NCBI RefSeq assembly: GCF_001720485.1
Contig: NZ_CP017114.1
Location: 3,844,001-3,908,000, forward strand
DNA: 64,000 nt
Source of the DNA: Cobetia marina
Lineage (GTDB): Bacteria; Pseudomonadota; Gammaproteobacteria; Pseudomonadales; Halomonadaceae
Reading direction: 5' to 3'
The position numbers and the translations under genes are program-made. The notes under the pieces are model-generated. The model saw nothing but the letters and a program-made list of their open reading frames with translations, was not told the origin of the DNA and did no database searches. This document shows, one piece after another, positions 27,221 through 35,441 of the stretch (the first letter of the stretch is position 1; each line of letters starts with the position of its first letter).

Positions 27221-27242
27221 CCCACGACGACACGCGATACGC

Positions 27243-27284
27243 ACAACGCAAGACGGAGACCCCGAGGTCTCCGTCTTGCGTTGT
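27243..27284. terminator. Bidirectional terminator App1-like / DoxX
   Basis: Perfect 19-bp stem beginning ACAACGCAAGACGGAG with a 4-base loop between two convergent genes. Confidence 0.93.
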
Positions 27285-27299
27285 GGCCAGCTGGCAAGA

Positions 27300-27773
27300 T
27301 CAGGCGATACGTGAGCGAATCAGGTGATCCAGTGACAGACGCCCCGGGCCCTGCAGCACCAGTACCAGCAGACTGGACAGCCACAGACCGTGGGTTACCC
27401 AGGCTTCCGGGTAGACGAACAGCTGAATGGTCAATGTCATGCCGGCCAGACCCAGCGCGGCAAGGCGGGAGCCCAGGCCCAGCCACAGCATCAGCGGGAA
27501 GAGATGCTCGGCAATCGTGGCCAGATAGGCGGCCAGTACCGGCGGGACCAGCGGCAACGCGTATTCGTACTCGAACAGGAAGAAGGTACTTTCCTTGAGC
27601 GCGAAGCCGTCGACCTTGGTCTGCGCTGACATGAAGAACACGGCGCCAATGACGATGCGCATCAGGATCAGCACGGCATCCATGCGCAGATTTTCCAGCC
27701 AGACGAACACGTTCAGGACTTGCCCCGCCACACCGGTACGGACCGCGGGCGTCGTGGATGACTCAAGGCTCAT
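27300..27773 (-). CDS. DoxX-family membrane protein of the bufferin operon (GigT-like)
   Basis: 157-aa inner-membrane protein with about four hydrophobic helices and the DoxX-type start RIVIGAVFFMSAQTKVDGF. DoxX proteins are linked to redox steps, but the precise activity is unknown. It is the last gene of the cluster DUF2282-DUF692-DUF2063-DoxX, the same order as gigPABT of Cupriavidus metallidurans, where it is GigT. There is a 108-bp gap after bufC, so it could have partly independent expression. Confidence 0.85.
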   Translation of the reverse strand: MSLESSTTPAVRTGVAGQVLNVFVWLENLRMDAVLILMRIVIGAVFFMSAQTKVDGFALKESTFFLFEYEYALPLVPPVLAAYLATIAEHLFPLMLWLGLGSRLAALGLAGMTLTIQLFVYPEAWVTHGLWLSSLLVLVLQGPGRLSLDHLIRSRIA

Positions 27774-27881
27774 GATGAGGCCTCCTCAAGGATGCGCCAG
27801 TGCGCGAGAAAAAGGGGATGCGCCAGCTCGGCCCGGGTAGGTCGGCAGGAGACTGGCATGGACGAAAGATCATGGGCGACA

Positions 27882-28688
27882 CTAGTCCGGCGCGAGAAAC
27901 ACGCCACTTGCCAGCAGAGGGGCCAGCAGCTGCCCCAGGTCCTGCTCGGGATGGACATCCGCCAGCATGGCGGCCGCATCCGCGAGCGATTCACCCGCCA
28001 ACAGCAGGTCGAGCAACCAGGCAGCCGCCTCTGACAGCACCGTCACCTGAACCTCCAGGACCGGACGGGTGATCAGCAGGTTCTCGGGCCGCGCGACATC
28101 CAGGCCTTCAAGGCTGGCTCCCTCATTCTGGTGGCGCTGCCATACCTCGAAGATCGCATGCTCCAGGCGCAGCAGACCTGCCGCGGGATGAGGCAGGAAG
28201 GTCAACGCCATCACCGCCTCGGGTGACAGCTGCGCCAGCCTGGCCGGTGCCAGCACTTCAGCGTCGGCGGCGTGATAGGCCGTGAGACGCGCGGCCTCGA
28301 ACCGCGCCAGATCCACCGCGTAGAACGGCAGCTGAGCGGCCGATGCCTGTCGATGCTCGACCAGCGTCGTCAGAGTCGTGTGCAAGGTCTCGGCAAGCCC
28401 CGCCCCGTACTCCATCATCAAGGGCGATTCCGGCAGGTGACGGCGTGAGTGATCATGCGCCAGTGCCGCGAAGAAGCGCTCGCCCACGACCTGACGCGTC
28501 ACGGGATAGGCGTCCTGCAGCGCGGAGATCAGGCTGGCCCAGACATTGTTGCGATAGACGTCAAGACGCCCCTGATGTGCCGCCTCGATGCCCGGCAGAT
28601 GACGGTCAGGCTGCTCAAGCGCCGTGATGAAGGCCCGCTGCCAGGTGAGAAGATCATGGTCAGTCATGGGGGCCGTTGGCGTGCTCAT
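27882..28688 (-). CDS. bufC: DUF2063 partner protein of the MNIO enzyme
   Basis: 268-aa protein of the DUF2063 family (MTDHDLLTWQRAFITALEQPD...GRLDVYRNNVWASLISALQDAYPVTRQVVGERFF). In bufferin systems the equivalent protein helps the DUF692 enzyme recognise and modify the precursor peptide; it was once annotated as DNA-binding. Its ATG overlaps the bufB stop by 4 bp, so the two are co-translated. A longer frame exists upstream but lies inside bufB. Confidence 0.88.
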   Translation of the reverse strand: MSTPTAPMTDHDLLTWQRAFITALEQPDRHLPGIEAAHQGRLDVYRNNVWASLISALQDAYPVTRQVVGERFFAALAHDHSRRHLPESPLMMEYGAGLAETLHTTLTTLVEHRQASAAQLPFYAVDLARFEAARLTAYHAADAEVLAPARLAQLSPEAVMALTFLPHPAAGLLRLEHAIFEVWQRHQNEGASLEGLDVARPENLLITRPVLEVQVTVLSEAAAWLLDLLLAGESLADAAAMLADVHPEQDLGQLLAPLLASGVFLAPD

Positions 28689-29629
28689 CGCGGACTCTCC
28701 ACCTGAGGGCCAGAGGTCTGCGGAACCCGAGAGCCCTGCTGAACCAAGGCGCTCTGCAGAACCTGCTCGGCCCGAGCCGTCTGCCCCAGCAACACCTCCA
28801 GCGCCGGCACCTGGGTATCCCACTCGATCAGGGTCGGGCGCGGCCCGACTCGCTGGATGAAGTCGGCATACAAGGCCCATACCGCCTCGCAGACCGGCGC
28901 ACCGTGATTGTCGATCAGCAGGCCTTCGCGCTCATCGACGACATGACCCGCCAGATGGATCTCGCCGACGGCCGCGGCCGGGATCGACTCAAGCCAGGCC
29001 GCAGGATCGACACCGATGTTGTGCGCCGAGACGAAGACATTGTTGACGTCGATCAACAGTCCACAGCCGCTGCGCTCGACCAGGCGAGTCAGGAAATTCG
29101 TCTCGGGAATCAACTCCGCGCCCAGAGCCTGCGCATCAAAGCGCAGATAGTGTGCGGGATTCTCGATCAATACCTGGCGGCCCAGGCAGTCCTGCAGCCG
29201 CATCAGGTTATCGCTGACCCGTGCCAGCATCGCGTCGGTCAATGGCACCGGCAGCAGGTCGTTGTAGAAGTGGCCGCTATGGCCGGCCCAGGCCAGATGC
29301 TCTGACACACTGGTGGGCGGGTGACGCTCGCAGAGCGCTCGAAGGCGCGCCAGATGCGCGGCCTCCAGCGGACGATCCGATGCCAGCGACAGGCCGACAC
29401 CATGGATCGACAGCGGATACTCCTGCAGCGCATCCAGCCGCGCATGGGGAGCTCCGCCTGCGCCCATGTAGTTCTCGGCATGAATCTCGAGGAACCCCAG
29501 CGCCGGCCGTGATGACATCAGCTCCCTGACATGCTGCGCCTTGAGGCTGATTCCCGTGGCCATGTCATCGAACGACGGCAAGGCCGTACCGAAATCCGGG
29601 CTGCGGGAGGTGGGGGATGACTCGTGCAT
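28685..29629 (-). CDS. bufB: MNIO (DUF692) multinuclear iron oxidase modifying the bufferin precursor
   Basis: 314-aa TIM-barrel enzyme of the MNIO/DUF692 family, which uses two or three irons and O2 to convert peptide cysteines into thiooxazole-type heterocycles. Conserved metal-site blocks are visible: FLEIHAENYM, SIHGVGLSL, VSEHLAW, VLIENPAHYL, LLIDVNNVFVSAHN, EIHLAGH and LIEWD. It shares the operon with a DUF2282 precursor upstream and the DUF2063 partner downstream. The start at MHESSP has AGAGG 6 bases upstream. Confidence 0.93.
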   Translation of the reverse strand: MHESSPTSRSPDFGTALPSFDDMATGISLKAQHVRELMSSRPALGFLEIHAENYMGAGGAPHARLDALQEYPLSIHGVGLSLASDRPLEAAHLARLRALCERHPPTSVSEHLAWAGHSGHFYNDLLPVPLTDAMLARVSDNLMRLQDCLGRQVLIENPAHYLRFDAQALGAELIPETNFLTRLVERSGCGLLIDVNNVFVSAHNIGVDPAAWLESIPAAAVGEIHLAGHVVDEREGLLIDNHGAPVCEAVWALYADFIQRVGPRPTLIEWDTQVPALEVLLGQTARAEQVLQSALVQQGSRVPQTSGPQVESPR

Positions 29630-29719
29630 GACGACCTCTCGATTCTGCGAGCGTCCGGCGGAGGGGTGAGACACCCGCCCACCGGACGTCAGGTTCGGGG
29701 GAGACCCGAGGCGTGATGC

Positions 29720-30016
29720 TTACTTGATCTCTTCCAGGCTGCCGGTGCCAGTGGGCGTTTCGATGGAGGTGCAGGTACCTTCCGGGACCAGCTTCCAGGC
29801 ATTGCCCTGATAATCGACGGTCGAAGTGCCGGCACAGGAGGTGCCCGGGCCTGCAGCGCAGTCATTCTCACCGGCCAGCGACACGCCATAGCACTTTTCC
29901 ATGCCTGCGGCATGCGCCGGAATGGAGACCACGGCGGCAGACAGCGCTACGGCGGTACCGAGGGCGGAAGCCAGGGCGAAAGCGGTCTTGGCGGACTTGT
30001 TGGACTTGGTAGACAT
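29720..30016 (-). CDS. bufA1: Bufferin precursor peptide (DUF2282, BufA1/GigP type)
   Basis: 98-residue exported precursor. A signal peptide with basic N-region and hydrophobic core ends at IPAHA (residues 32-36). The mature part has four cysteines, C42, C53, C61 and C82, in the DUF2282 pattern ([21 protein letters not shown], then CAG, later GTC). In studied systems the central cysteines are modified by BufB, and the product binds copper in the periplasm. A GGAGATG ribosome site precedes MSTKSNKS. First gene of the operon; metal induction is likely but no sensor is encoded nearby. Confidence 0.92.
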   Translation of the reverse strand: MSTKSNKSAKTAFALASALGTAVALSAAVVSIPAHAAGMEKCYGVSLAGENDCAAGPGTSCAGTSTVDYQGNAWKLVPEGTCTSIETPTGTGSLEEIK

Positions 30017-30322
30017 GGGCACATCTCCTGAGAAAACGCTCATTCATGAGCTGAAAGTTGTTCATTTGTCATTTTCGCCCCATTACCGCAGGCTCAAACC
30101 AACTTACGGGGAGGTCCGGAGAACGGATGCAGAAGATGTCGAATTTTTTGCATCACTCACGATATTTCCTTCCTCGCCGCGTCAGAACACGATAGTCCGA
30201 GCTTGCGTTGACCCTGCATCTCAAGAAAAACGGCCCTGCTGGAGGGCCGTCGAGAAAGAACAGGGAATACGAGAGATGGCATGCCACCGAGTGTCAGCCG
30301 GCAATGAGCGAGATGTGCCGGT
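30017..30322. other. Promoter region of the bufferin operon and end of rmuC
   Basis: About 305 bases. The rmuC terminator is at 30230-30250. The part between 30050 and 30180 is AT-richer and should carry the bufA1 promoter. On the minus strand GTAAGTTGGTTTG followed ~16 bases later by GGTAATGG faintly resembles GTAAC-type ECF sigma promoters, but the match is not good enough to call. Confidence 0.4.
30230..30250 (-). terminator. Terminator after rmuC
   Basis: Eight-bp stem ACGGCCCT / AGGGCCGT, 5-base loop, followed on the minus strand by a TTTTT tract. It lies ~75 bp past the rmuC stop. Confidence 0.85.
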
Positions 30323-32101
30323 TCACGGGGTGTCCCCTTGCCACTTGCGCTCCAGATGTTCCCAGCGCGATAGCGTGGCACCTTGAGCCTTGTCCGCCGT
30401 CGAGCCAGAGGCAGGCTCAGTCTCACTCTCAGTCTCAGTCTCAGTCTCAGGATCAGATTCAATAGCAGCATCGGACTGCGATGTCGGGCCAGAGACCGGC
30501 CCCTGGTGATGCAGGGAGTCACGGGATTGACGCACCAGGGTCTCGGGCAACGGCTTCTTCATGCGCGCACCGAGCTCCAGTAGCTCCTCGGCACGGCTGA
30601 TCAGGTTGCCGCGCCCGCTGGCCAGACGCTTCATGGCGGTATCGTGCGCCTCGCGGGTACGGCCCAGCTGGCTACCAAGCTCCTCGAGGGATTCGGCAAG
30701 TCCGCGGAACTTGTCGAGCAGCGCCCCGGCACGCTCACCGATCACGCGCGCATTGTCGTTCTGGCGCTCCAGACTCCACAGACTGGCCACGGTGCGCAGA
30801 CTGGCCAGCAAGGTGGTCGGCGTCACCATCACCACGCCCTGGGTGAAGGCGTCCTGGAACAGGCTGTCGTCATGCTCGAAGGCCAGCGCGAAGGCGGGCT
30901 CCATCGGCAGGAACAGGAACACGAAATCCGGTGACCCCAGCCCCTCGATGGCAGGATAGTTGCGCCGCGCCAGTCCCGTGACGTGGCCGCGCACCGAGGC
31001 CAGATGCGCCCTCAGGGCTCGCGCCCGCGCCGTCTCATCCGCGGCATTGACGTAGTCGGTGTAGGCGCTCAACGAGACCTTGGCATCGATGATCAGATGC
31101 TTGTTGTCCGGCAGGTAGACGATGGCATCCGGGCGCTGGCGCCCGCCTTCACCGCTGAACGACACCTCGCGCTTGAACTCGATCCCCTCTCGCAGGCCGG
31201 AGCGCTCGAGCACGGTCTCCAGAATCATCTCGCCCCAGTTGCCCTGCATCTTGCTGTCGCCCTTGAGCGCACGTGACAGATTGGCCGCTTCCTCGGTGAT
31301 CTGGCGATTGAGTCCCGCCAGCTGGTCGAGCTGACTCTTGAGGCTGGTGCGTTCGCGTACCTCCTCGCCATGCAGCTGCTCGAGGCGCTGACGAAAGTCC
31401 CCGACCTGCTCGCGAAACGGCTTGAGCAACTGTTCGAGCTGGGCACCACTGGCGGCGGTGAAACGCTGCTGGCGCTCCTCGAACACCTTGCCTGCCAGCT
31501 GCTCGAATTCCTGACTCAGGCGTTCGCGGGAGTCGTTGAGCAGTGCCAGCTGCTCGGCGTGATGAGTGGCCTCCTGACGCTGACGCGTGACCAGCGAGGC
31601 ATGCGTCTCGCGCAGCTCGGCGTAGCGCTCGGTCAATGTCTCGAGACGCTCCTCACGCTCCAGCAGCTGGGCCTCCAGCACTTCCTGCTGGCGGGTCAGG
31701 CTGCGTGCCAGGGTCTGCTGTTCACTCAGCGCACGCGACTGTTCATCAAGCCGCCCCTGCAGCGATTCGCGCAGCGTGGCGAGCTGTTCCGTCAGCGCAT
31801 CGCGCGCCTGGCGCGCCTCCTCCAGCGACTGGCTCAGATGGCGTTGCTGCTGCTCCGCCTGCTGCCCATCCAGTGCGGCACGCTGCTCGACCAGGGCCGC
31901 CCGCTGCTCGGCCTGTTGCTGTAGATCCCGCGCCTCTTCAAGCGTCTGCTGCAACGCCTGCCGGGTTTCGTCACTGCTCTCTTCGAGAGCGTGAAGCTGC
32001 TCGCGGGTTCGCCGCCAGCCCAACCCCAGGATCAACGACAGCATCAACAGCACGCCGACCAGCAACCACATCACGGCGGAAGATTCAGAAAGCAGAGGCA
32101 T
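30323..32101 (-). CDS. rmuC: RmuC-family DNA recombination protein
   Basis: 592-aa protein with an N-terminal membrane anchor (VMWLLVGVLLMLSLILGLGW), then ~200 residues of Gln/Glu/Arg-rich coiled coil, then the RmuC nuclease-like domain (KMQGNWGEMILETVLERSGL, VDAKVSLSAYTDYV, DFVFLFLPMEPAF). RmuC limits rearrangements at inverted repeats in E. coli. The C-terminal tail after the domain is acidic and repetitive (ETETETESETE) and is encoded by a hexamer microsatellite. The start at MPLLSES has GGAG 6 bases upstream. Confidence 0.93.
   Translation of the reverse strand: MPLLSESSAVMWLLVGVLLMLSLILGLGWRRTREQLHALEESSDETRQALQQTLEEARDLQQQAEQRAALVEQRAALDGQQAEQQQRHLSQSLEEARQARDALTEQLATLRESLQGRLDEQSRALSEQQTLARSLTRQQEVLEAQLLEREERLETLTERYAELRETHASLVTRQRQEATHHAEQLALLNDSRERLSQEFEQLAGKVFEERQQRFTAASGAQLEQLLKPFREQVGDFRQRLEQLHGEEVRERTSLKSQLDQLAGLNRQITEEAANLSRALKGDSKMQGNWGEMILETVLERSGLREGIEFKREVSFSGEGGRQRPDAIVYLPDNKHLIIDAKVSLSAYTDYVNAADETARARALRAHLASVRGHVTGLARRNYPAIEGLGSPDFVFLFLPMEPAFALAFEHDDSLFQDAFTQGVVMVTPTTLLASLRTVASLWSLERQNDNARVIGERAGALLDKFRGLAESLEELGSQLGRTREAHDTAMKRLASGRGNLISRAEELLELGARMKKPLPETLVRQSRDSLHHQGPVSGPTSQSDAAIESDPETETETESETEPASGSTADKAQGATLSRWEHLERKWQGDTP
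30421..30450. repeat. Hexanucleotide microsatellite in rmuC
   Basis: Five units of TCTCAG (first unit TCTCAC), encoding alternating Glu-Thr/Ser in the RmuC tail. Slippage would change tail length without shifting the frame. Confidence 0.92.
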
Positions 32102-32315
32102 CGGGCACTCCATGGCCGGTGAAAACGCAGTGGGGTCACCCCCTTGAAAGTCAGTATCGCGCATCCATGTCTTGAGTGTCAGGGCACGAAAGGACGGGAT
32201 TTCGCTGCATCAACGTGGGGCGCTCACCTCAGTGAGTAACGCATGCTGAGAGCAGAATTTTTCCCTTCTCTGCCCAACACGCTCGCAAGAGCCGAAGCAC
32301 GGAAAGGAGATTTGC

Positions 32316-32903
32316 ATGACACAGCAGACCGATCAGCAGACACGTCAACAACTGCAAGGTAAGCGCGTGGCCATTCTCGCGACCCATGGCTTCGAGGAAT
32401 CCGAGCTCGCGGTGCCGCGCGCCGCACTGCAGGAGGCGGGCGTCGAGGTACACATCGTCTCGCCGGAGAAAGACGGCATCCGCGCCTGGGCCGAGACGGA
32501 TTGGGGCGAGACCTACCAGGTCGACACCTCGCTCAGCGATGCCAGCGAACACGACTATCACGGTCTGGTACTGCCGGGCGGCCTGTTCAATCCCGATACC
32601 CTGCGCCAGGACGAGACCGCACTGAACTTCGTGCGCAGCTTCTTCCAGGCCCACAAGCCGGTGGCCGCCATCTGTCACGCGCCGTGGATCCTGATCAACG
32701 CCGGGGTGGTCGAAGGCCGCAAGATGACCTCCTTCCCCTCCGTCGCCCAGGACCTGCGAAACGCCGGTGCCGAGTGGCAGGACAGCGACGTCGTGTGTGA
32801 CAGCGCGCTGGTCACCAGCCGCAAGCCGGATGACCTCGATGCCTTCAATGCCAAGCTGCTCGAGGAGCTCGCCGAGGGCAAGCATCAGCATCAACACGCC
32901 TGA
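32316..32903 (+). CDS. DJ-1/PfpI-family protein (YhbO/PfpI type)
   Basis: 195-aa class-I glutamine-amidotransferase-fold protein. E29 and the nucleophile elbow AAIC120-H121AP are in the expected places, and the N-terminus KRVAILATHGFEESEL is typical. Members act as methylglyoxal-handling deglycases/glyoxalase III or as chaperones in stress; the exact activity is debated. The ribosome site AAAGGAGA lies 6-8 bases before the ATG. Monocistronic, followed by a T-rich terminator. Confidence 0.9.
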   Translation: MTQQTDQQTRQQLQGKRVAILATHGFEESELAVPRAALQEAGVEVHIVSPEKDGIRAWAETDWGETYQVDTSLSDASEHDYHGLVLPGGLFNPDTLRQDETALNFVRSFFQAHKPVAAICHAPWILINAGVVEGRKMTSFPSVAQDLRNAGAEWQDSDVVCDSALVTSRKPDDLDAFNAKLLEELAEGKHQHQHA

Positions 32904-32927
32904 TCTCGTCCCCGACGACAGCACCCG

Positions 32928-32963
32928 AAAACGCCCCTGCCTCCGCGGCAGGGGCGTTTTTTT
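32928..32963 (+). terminator. Rho-independent terminator after the PfpI-like gene
   Basis: Stem AAAACGCCCCTGC / GCAGGGGCGTTTT with a short loop, followed by further T residues: seven T in all. Confidence 0.95.
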
Positions 32964-33181
32964 GCGCTCGGCACCGCAGACTGACGCTCATCGCGGGAAA
33001 AGCATTTGCGAGCAAGCACTTACCTTGAGCGCCATAGAGCATGAAGGCCAGAAGATCACGACATGGACTCAGGGAGACGTCGGCACATCAGAGAACGCTG
33101 TTCGTCAAAGTGTCCGCGACACGGTATCGTGTGAACAGGGATCAAGAAGGGTGACTATCCGACAACACGGGAGACCACCCC

Positions 33182-33568
33182 ATGCACACCATCACAATGG
33201 CACCAGTCCTGCTGAGCCTGGGACTCATGCTGAGCCTTGCCATCCCCGGTGTCGTTGCCGCGGATGATCGTCATCGCTCACAGGGTCAGCAGCATCACGG
33301 CCGACAGACCATCGAGCGTCACAGCACGCCGCAAAGCCGCCATGAGGCGATCAAGCGCCGCCATCTGAGGATGTTCGACGAGCCGCGGGTGGAGCGCCAT
33401 CACTCTCGCCACGACACACGTCACCGCATTCCCCAGCACCGCTACTACCAACATGAGCGCTACGCGCCTCATCAGTATCGACAATACGATTCGCGCCGCC
33501 ATGACCTGCGCCGCCGTCACGATGGCGTGAGCATCGGCTTCCCGGCGATACGCATCAATATCCACTGA
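33182..33568 (+). CDS. Exported His/Arg-rich protein of unknown function
   Basis: 128-aa protein with a clear signal peptide ending near GVVAADD. The mature ~100 residues contain about 16 His and 22 Arg, in pairs such as RHHSRHDTRHR and RRRHDG, with several Tyr. It ends in the hydrophobic GVSIGFPAIRINIH. I recognise no family. The composition suggests metal or polyanion binding in the periplasm; a membrane-anchoring or strand-forming role for the tail is possible. GGGAG ribosome site upstream. Single gene between two terminators. Confidence 0.8.
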   Translation: MHTITMAPVLLSLGLMLSLAIPGVVAADDRHRSQGQQHHGRQTIERHSTPQSRHEAIKRRHLRMFDEPRVERHHSRHDTRHRIPQHRYYQHERYAPHQYRQYDSRRHDLRRRHDGVSIGFPAIRINIH

Positions 33569-33637
33569 GCTGACGCACTCTCGAAGTGCCCAGCCAGCGC
33601 CCCCGCAGGAAGCTCAACGAGAGCCTGATGCCCAGAT

Positions 33638-33678
33638 ACGACACCGCCCCCGCAGGCTACCTGCGGGGGCGGTGTCGT
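33638..33678. terminator. Bidirectional terminator between the His/Arg-rich gene and pepD
   Basis: Perfect 18-bp stem starting ACGACACCGCCCCCGCAG, 5-base loop GCTAC, between convergent genes. Confidence 0.94.
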
Positions 33679-33698
33679 GGGGAGTCAATCGGCCCGGA

Positions 33699-35162
33699 TC
33701 AGGCGTCGCGCGGCTCGGCAAGCGTCGTGATCAGTCCCTTGAGCACCTGCCAGAATTCCCCGACCGAGTCGACCTCGACGCGCTCGCTGGGCGAGTGCGC
33801 ACCGCGAATCAAGGGGCCGAAGGAAATCATCTCGAGCTGGGGATACTTGGCCCCCAGGATGCCGCATTCCAGACCGGCATGGATGACCTTGATCTCCGGC
33901 GCGCGGCCGGTGACGCGCTCGTGCAGGCGGCAGAATCGCGCCAAAAGCTCCGCCTCAGGCTGCGGCTGCCAACCCGGGTAGGCATTCTCGGCCTGAGTGT
34001 GCGCCCCCAACAGGCCGAACAGCCCGCGGATGCGCTGCTCCATCATGGAGACCGCATCATCACGCAGCGAGCGCACCAGGGCGCAGAGATGGAAACTCCC
34101 CTCACGCAGCTGGACCACACCGAGATTGTTGGAGGTTTCCACCACGCCTTCCACGGCTGCGCTCATGCGCTCCACGCCATAGGGCGCGGCATCCAGTACG
34201 GCGACAAGCCGCTGGGTATCCTCGACGGACAGGGCACTCTCGGCATTGCCGCGCGTCACGCTGAGGGTGACGTCCGGGTCCGTGTCACGCAGCTCATCGC
34301 GAATCTGCGCCTCGAATTCCGCCAGGCGCTGGCGGGCTGCCGCGACACGCTCATCGAACAGCACCACGCCGACGGTCGCCTCGCGTGGCAGTGCATTGCG
34401 CAGCGTACCGCCAGACCAGCTGACCAGACGCGGCGAGAATTCCGCCAGCGCCACCAGTGCCCGTGACATCAGGCGGTTGGCATTGCCGCGCCCACGATGG
34501 ATGTCGAGCCCGGAATGTCCTCCGACCAGCCCGCCGATGGTGAGCTCAAGCTCCGCCTCGGCATCCTTCAGCGAGGACGTGGCGAATTCGTGCGCGACAT
34601 TGATGTCCGCACCGCCAGCGCAACCGATATAGACCTGGCCACGGTCCTCCGAGTCCAGATTGAGCAGGTAGCGCCCTTCCAGCCAGCCTTCGGCCAGATT
34701 CAATGCGCCGCCCATCGAGGTTTCTTCCTCGAGGGTGAACAACGCCTCCAGCGGACCATGCACCAGCGTCTCGTCTTCCAGCACCGCCAGCGCCGCGGCG
34801 ACGCCGAGGCCATTGTCGGCGCCCAGCGTCGTGCCGCGCGCCTTGAGCCAGCCATCCTCGAGATAGGTCTCGAGCGCATCACGGGTGAAGTCATGGCGGG
34901 AGTCACTGGCCGCCTGGGCCACCATGTCGAGATGCCCCTGCAACACGATCCCCGGCGCGCTCTCATGGCCGGGGGTGGCCGCCTTGCGCAGACGCAGGTT
35001 GCCGAAATCGTCGCGGTCATGCGCGAGGCCGCGCGACTGCGCCCACTCAATCAGATGCTCAACCAGTGCCGCTTCATGCCCGGAAGGGCGCGGGATATTG
35101 CACAGGGTACGAAAATGACGCCAGACAATGGCGGGTTCCAACGTGTCGATATGCTCATTCAT
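33699..35162 (-). CDS. pepD: Aminoacyl-histidine dipeptidase (M20 family)
   Basis: 487-aa dizinc peptidase D that hydrolyses Xaa-His dipeptides such as beta-Ala-His in the cytosol. Zinc ligands are visible in QGHLDMV, GADNGLGVA, LFTLEEETSMGG, NLDSED, and the late His near KVIHAGLECG. The inserted lid domain sits in the middle (GLVGGHSGLDIHRGRGNANRLM). The length matches the E. coli enzyme (485 aa). The start at MNEHIDT has AGGAA 9 bases upstream; longer starts lack one. Confidence 0.94.
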   Translation of the reverse strand: MNEHIDTLEPAIVWRHFRTLCNIPRPSGHEAALVEHLIEWAQSRGLAHDRDDFGNLRLRKAATPGHESAPGIVLQGHLDMVAQAASDSRHDFTRDALETYLEDGWLKARGTTLGADNGLGVAAALAVLEDETLVHGPLEALFTLEEETSMGGALNLAEGWLEGRYLLNLDSEDRGQVYIGCAGGADINVAHEFATSSLKDAEAELELTIGGLVGGHSGLDIHRGRGNANRLMSRALVALAEFSPRLVSWSGGTLRNALPREATVGVVLFDERVAAARQRLAEFEAQIRDELRDTDPDVTLSVTRGNAESALSVEDTQRLVAVLDAAPYGVERMSAAVEGVVETSNNLGVVQLREGSFHLCALVRSLRDDAVSMMEQRIRGLFGLLGAHTQAENAYPGWQPQPEAELLARFCRLHERVTGRAPEIKVIHAGLECGILGAKYPQLEMISFGPLIRGAHSPSERVEVDSVGEFWQVLKGLITTLAEPRDA

Positions 35163-35324
35163 GGCGAAGTTTCCTGTTCTTGTCATCCCCGAGCATACGG
35201 AACCGTCCACGGCCGTGGCTAGTGGTTGTCGGTGCCTGTCGATCAGTGACTGCGAATATGCAAGGATGAGATCTCTCGACACAGCCACGCTGTGCACTTC
35301 CAGCCCCTGACAACCGGAGCCCTC

Positions 35325-35441
35325 ATGCCCCGCCGACTTCTGCTGTTATCCGTCCTTTCCGCCACTGCTGGCCTGCTGATGCTGAGCGGCTGCTCGCCGA
35401 TTCCCGACATGCCGGGACCGATCGGCATCCCCGGCCTCTGA
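35325..35441 (+). CDS. 38-residue lipoprotein
   Basis: Very small lipoprotein: MPRRLLLLSVLSATAGLLML, then lipobox LSGC, and a 16-residue mature Pro/Gly-rich peptide (SPIPDMPGPIGIPGL). GGAG lies 6 bases before the ATG. Its stop codon directly abuts the tmcA stop on the other strand. It is below usual gene-calling limits. The mature part is too short for a folded domain; a role in envelope attachment is possible but unsupported. Confidence 0.7.
   Translation: MPRRLLLLSVLSATAGLLMLSGCSPIPDMPGPIGIPGL

Noticed and set aside
27882..28880. Longer start of bufC reaching 64 codons into bufB
   Set aside because: The added part is a frame-shadow of the bufB C-terminus; the ATG overlapping the bufB stop is the natural coupled start.
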